DNA from: Candidatus Zixiibacteriota bacterium
GTDB taxonomy: Bacteria > RBG-13-66-14 > B26-G2 > WVWN01
Assembly: GCA_011773985.1 (NCBI GenBank)
Contig: WVWN01000062.1
Coordinates: forward strand, 1 to 64,000
DNA: 64,000 nucleotides
Direction of reading: 5' to 3'
Below are positions 61,844-64,000 of the stretch, one piece after another. Positions within the stretch are counted from its first letter, which is position 1. Each line of letters opens with the position of its first letter. Position numbers and translations under genes: made by a program. Under the pieces are notes generated by a model that saw only the letters and a program-made list of their open reading frames with translations, was not told where the DNA came from and did no database searches.

Positions 61844-62797
61844 CTACGGGCCGGGTGCACTCGGCGCCGTCCGCTCCACGGTTAACGTCGGTTCCGCTTT
61901 CTTACCTTGTAGGCGGTTCTCGGCCAACGTTAGAAGCTCGGAGGCGGCTTCGATTTCGGCCACGGTGGCCTCTTCGTCGGTTCTCAGGAGGTACAGCAGA
62001 TTTTGGGCGTAACGTCGCGCCGCTTCGTAGTCGCCCAGGTCGTACCAGATTAGGGCGAGGCGCCTGACGGGGGGGCGGTATTTGGGCGCGAATTTCGTGG
62101 CCGTCTCGAGCGAGGATACCGCGCTTTCGATTCGCGCGAGCCTCAACAACGCGACGGCTCGGTTATACCAAGTGGTCGCGTTTGTGGGGCGCAGCTCGAG
62201 GGCGATGTCGTATTCGGCGAGCGCCTTCTCGTACCAACCTTTCCGGCGGTAGAGCAGGCCGAGGTTGGCGTGGGGCTCGTCGTAGTTGGGATCTTGGGCT
62301 ATGGCCGCGAGGAAGCGTTCGTTGGCGTCGGCGACGCGGCCGAGGGCGTAGTAGGCGACGCCGGCCTCGTTTTGGATTCGGGCGTCGTTTTGGTATTCGG
62401 GGATACCCGCGTAGATTTTGATGCGGCTTTCGGCTGGTTCGACAGCGGTTTCGCCGGTAATCCGTTCTTCCGCGCGGGCCGCGGCGGTGCGAGCGGCCTC
62501 CGCCGCGGCGACCGTAGAGGAGGGCGTCCCCAACGCCGCCTCCGCGACGTCGGCGACGTCGTCGTAGCGTTGGGCGGCGTTGCCGTCGGCCATTATGGCG
62601 GCGAGCGCTTGCGGCTCGAGTTTGCCCACCTCGACGTCCCGCTTGAGGGCCGTCGCGTCGTCGAGGGGGCTTTCGACCTCCCGCCGCTCCGGCGGGGGAG
62701 TGCCTTCTACGGAGGGCCGGGCGTCTTCGCGGCCTATGGCGAGAGCCGCGCCATAGAACAGAGGTACGGTCGCGGCGGCATAAATTATAAGGCGCAT
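61844..62797 (-). CDS. TPR-repeat exported protein behind tRNA-Met
   Basis: This protein of about 317 residues has an N-terminal signal-type helix (LIIYAAATVPLFYGAALAIG). A helical low-complexity region follows, then at least three TPR repeats (EPHANLGLLYRRKGWYEKAL, then TTWYNRAVALLRLARIESAV, then RRLALIWYDLGDYEAARRYA). ATG 62797 is the first possible start after the tRNA. A longer reading to 62941 would run through the tRNA gene and is rejected. Only 10 bases separate the tRNA 3' end and this ATG, with no Shine-Dalgarno site, so expression depends on the tRNA transcript. Confidence 0.85.
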   Translation of the reverse strand: MRLIIYAAATVPLFYGAALAIGREDARPSVEGTPPPERREVESPLDDATALKRDVEVGKLEPQALAAIMADGNAAQRYDDVADVAEAALGTPSSTVAAAEAARTAAARAEERITGETAVEPAESRIKIYAGIPEYQNDARIQNEAGVAYYALGRVADANERFLAAIAQDPNYDEPHANLGLLYRRKGWYEKALAEYDIALELRPTNATTWYNRAVALLRLARIESAVSSLETATKFAPKYRPPVRRLALIWYDLGDYEAARRYAQNLLYLLRTDEEATVAEIEAASELLTLAENRLQGKKAEPTLTVERTAPSAPGP

Positions 62798-62807
62798 TAG
62801 ATTGCTT

Positions 62808-62881
62808 TGGCGGAGGAGGGATTCGAACCCACGACGCCGCGGATATGAGCCGCGTGCTCTGACCGACTGAGCTACTCCGCC
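62808..62881 (-). tRNA. tRNA-Met (CAT), elongator type
   Basis: The minus-strand sequence folds as a cloverleaf. The acceptor GGCGGAG pairs with CTCCGCC, the D-arm begins GCTCAGTCGGTCAGAGC, and the anticodon arm is CGCGG-CTCATAT-CCGCG with anticodon CAT. The T-arm is GTGGG-TTCGAAT-CCCTC with one U-U mismatch. Position 1-72 is G-C, so it is not the initiator. The D-arm and AGAGCAC core resemble elongator Met; the lysidine-type Ile2 tRNA is an alternative. CCA is not encoded. Confidence 0.92.
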
Positions 62882-62890
62882 CACGTGTAT

Positions 62891-62919
62891 AATATAGCTA
62901 GTCGACGTTACGTTGACAA
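62891..62919 (-). promoter_or_regulatory. Promoter of tRNA-Met and the downstream TPR gene
   Basis: On the minus strand, TTGTCA (62914-62919) and TATATT (62891-62896) are 17 bases apart, and transcription would start about 3 bases before the tRNA. Confidence 0.75.
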
Positions 62920-62949
62920 GTAAAAAATAATCTTGAGTCAAAAAGCGCG

Positions 62950-62970
62950 AAGCCGGCCCGGGGCCGGCTT
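62950..62970 (-). terminator. Terminator after groEL (minus strand)
   Basis: The stem AAGCCGGCC / GGCCGGCTT is followed on the minus strand by CGCGC and then TTTTT. The T run is displaced by a few bases, so the termination strength is uncertain. Confidence 0.6.
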
Positions 62971-62994
62971 AAACACGCTAATTAGTTGGGGAAC

Positions 62995-64000
62995 TTAGTA
63001 CATGCCGCCCATCCCGCCGGGAGGCGCCGGGGGCGCCTTCTCCTCCTCCGGGATCTCGGTAACCAACGCCTCGGTGGTCAGTATCAGGCCCACGATGGAC
63101 GCGGCGTGCTGCAGCGCGAGGCGTACGACCTTGGTCGGGTCGATTATGCCCGCGGCGACCAGGTCCTCGTATTTGTTCGTCTCCGCGTTAAAACCGAATG
63201 GCATTTGCTCGTTCTCCGTAACCCGTTGCACGACCAACGACCCTTCCTCGCCGGAGTTGTCGGCGATCTGGTGGAGCGGCGAGCGGAGCGCTTTGTGTAC
63301 GATTTCCGCGCCGATTTTTTCTTCCCCCTTGAGTTTGAGGTCGTCGAGGGCCGACATGGCGCGGATGAAGACGACGCCGCCCCCCGGGACGATGCCCTCC
63401 TCGACCGCGGCGCGCGTCGCGTTCAGCGCGTCTTCGACGCGGGCCTTCTTCTCTTTCATCTCGGTCTCGGTGGCTGCGCCCACGTTGATGACGGCCACGC
63501 CGCCCGCGAGTTTCGCGAGGCGCTCCTGAAGTTTTTCGCGGTCGTAGTCCGAGGTGGTTTCCTCGACCTGGCGCTTTATTTGCGCGATGCGCCCTTGGAT
63601 GGCGTCGTCGGTGCCGTAGCCGCCGACGATGGTCGTATTGTCCTTGTCTATTTTAACCTGTTTGGCCTGGCCCATGTCTTCCATCTGGATGTTTTCGAGT
63701 TTTATGCCCAGGTCCTCGGTTATGGCGCGGCCCCCCGTCAGGACGGCGATGTCTTCGATCATCGCCTTGCGCCGTTCGCCGAATCCGGGCGCCTTGACGG
63801 CGGCGCACTTCAATATTCCGCGGATTTTGTTGACGACGAGCGTCGCGAGCGCTTCGCCTTCGACGTCCTCGGCGATGACCAAAAAGGGCTTGCCGGTTTT
63901 GGCGATGGTTTCGAGGAGGGGCAAGAGGTCGCGGAGCGCGCTGATTTTCTTTTCGAAGATGAGTATATACGGTTCCTCGAGCACGCACTCCATCTTCTCG
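62995..64000 (-). CDS. groL: Chaperonin GroEL, C-terminal part (partial)
   Basis: The visible 334 residues at the right edge include [20 protein letters not shown] at the cut end, then [20 protein letters not shown], then [20 protein letters not shown] and the equatorial-domain segment [16 protein letters not shown]. The protein ends in GGMGGMY-type repeats. It is a 60-kDa chaperonin that folds proteins in the cytoplasm with GroES, which is not visible here. The N-terminal about 200 residues lie outside the window. Confidence 0.97.
   Translation of the reverse strand, partial: EKMECVLEEPYILIFEKKISALRDLLPLLETIAKTGKPFLVIAEDVEGEALATLVVNKIRGILKCAAVKAPGFGERRKAMIEDIAVLTGGRAITEDLGIKLENIQMEDMGQAKQVKIDKDNTTIVGGYGTDDAIQGRIAQIKRQVEETTSDYDREKLQERLAKLAGGVAVINVGAATETEMKEKKARVEDALNATRAAVEEGIVPGGGVVFIRAMSALDDLKLKGEEKIGAEIVHKALRSPLHQIADNSGEEGSLVVQRVTENEQMPFGFNAETNKYEDLVAAGIIDPTKVVRLALQHAASIVGLILTTEALVTEIPEEEKAPPAPPGGMGGMY

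Noticed and set aside
62797-62941. N-terminal extension of the TPR protein through the tRNA gene
   Set aside because: The extra residues are the translated tRNA-Met sequence; the signal-type helix starts at ATG 62797.

Overview
The window is high-GC bacterial chromosome with dense, ordinary bacterial coding. The organism is diderm: there is a TonB-dependent outer-membrane receptor, a second predicted outer-membrane barrel, several lipoprotein signals and an AsmA-like protein. A FlgD/type-IX-like C-terminal tail at the left edge, a DUF4091 (GH123-like) lipoprotein, a split transketolase and system II cytochrome c maturation suggest an FCB-type or candidate-phylum lineage. No rRNA or phylogenetic marker search was possible, so the phylum is an inference. 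TGA is used widely as a normal stop. I see no transposases, integrases, phage genes or CRISPR arrays.

Layout. 1-119 is the tail of an exported protein. 220-5202 is a vitamin B12 uptake operon (promoter, cobalamin riboswitch, terminator, btuF-btuC-btuD-btuB). 5242-11160 holds three tandem paralogous membrane glycosyltransferases. 11165-12884 is pckA with its own promoter. 12902-13745 (minus strand) carries HU and a cyclic-nucleotide-binding protein. 13894-16889 has a PQQ-type propeller protein, an ethylbenzene-dehydrogenase-like lipoprotein and a 60-residue membrane protein. 17001-19020 is a two-subunit transketolase. 19065-22925 is a glycan cluster (two GT2 paralogs, a methyltransferase, a polysaccharide deacetylase). 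22985-29124 carries uvrC, an AsmA-like protein, an APC-USP-USP transporter and an MscS-type TM-helix protein. 29295-30053 is a cysteine-rich beta-helix protein with an in-frame TGA.

30127-45372 is the most unusual region: an F-type ATP synthase operon (atpZ, I, B, E, F, H, A, G, D, C) with four non-ATPase genes inside it. These are a small lipoprotein between atpA and atpG, a HicB-like protein and an outer-membrane barrel between atpG and atpD, and a GNAT protein between atpD and atpC. The run continues into polyprenyl diphosphate synthase, ResB, CcsA and a TPR protein, so ATP synthase, a quinone-tail gene and cytochrome c maturation lie in one tight co-directional array. AtpE has a signal-peptide-like N-terminus, and AtpC lacks its C-terminal helical domain.

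45436-57924 continues on the plus strand: DUF1385-prfA-prmC, the DUF4091 lipoprotein, rdgB, a sugar nucleotidyltransferase, a 1498-residue alpha-2-macroglobulin with an intact thioester motif, and a creatininase-family hydrolase. 57941-64000 is on the minus strand: uvrA, a small lipoprotein, a PNPOx-fold protein, a TPR protein placed directly behind tRNA-Met(CAT), and the C-terminal part of groEL at the right edge. Apart from 120-542, which holds the riboswitch, no gene-free stretch exceeds about 300 bases.
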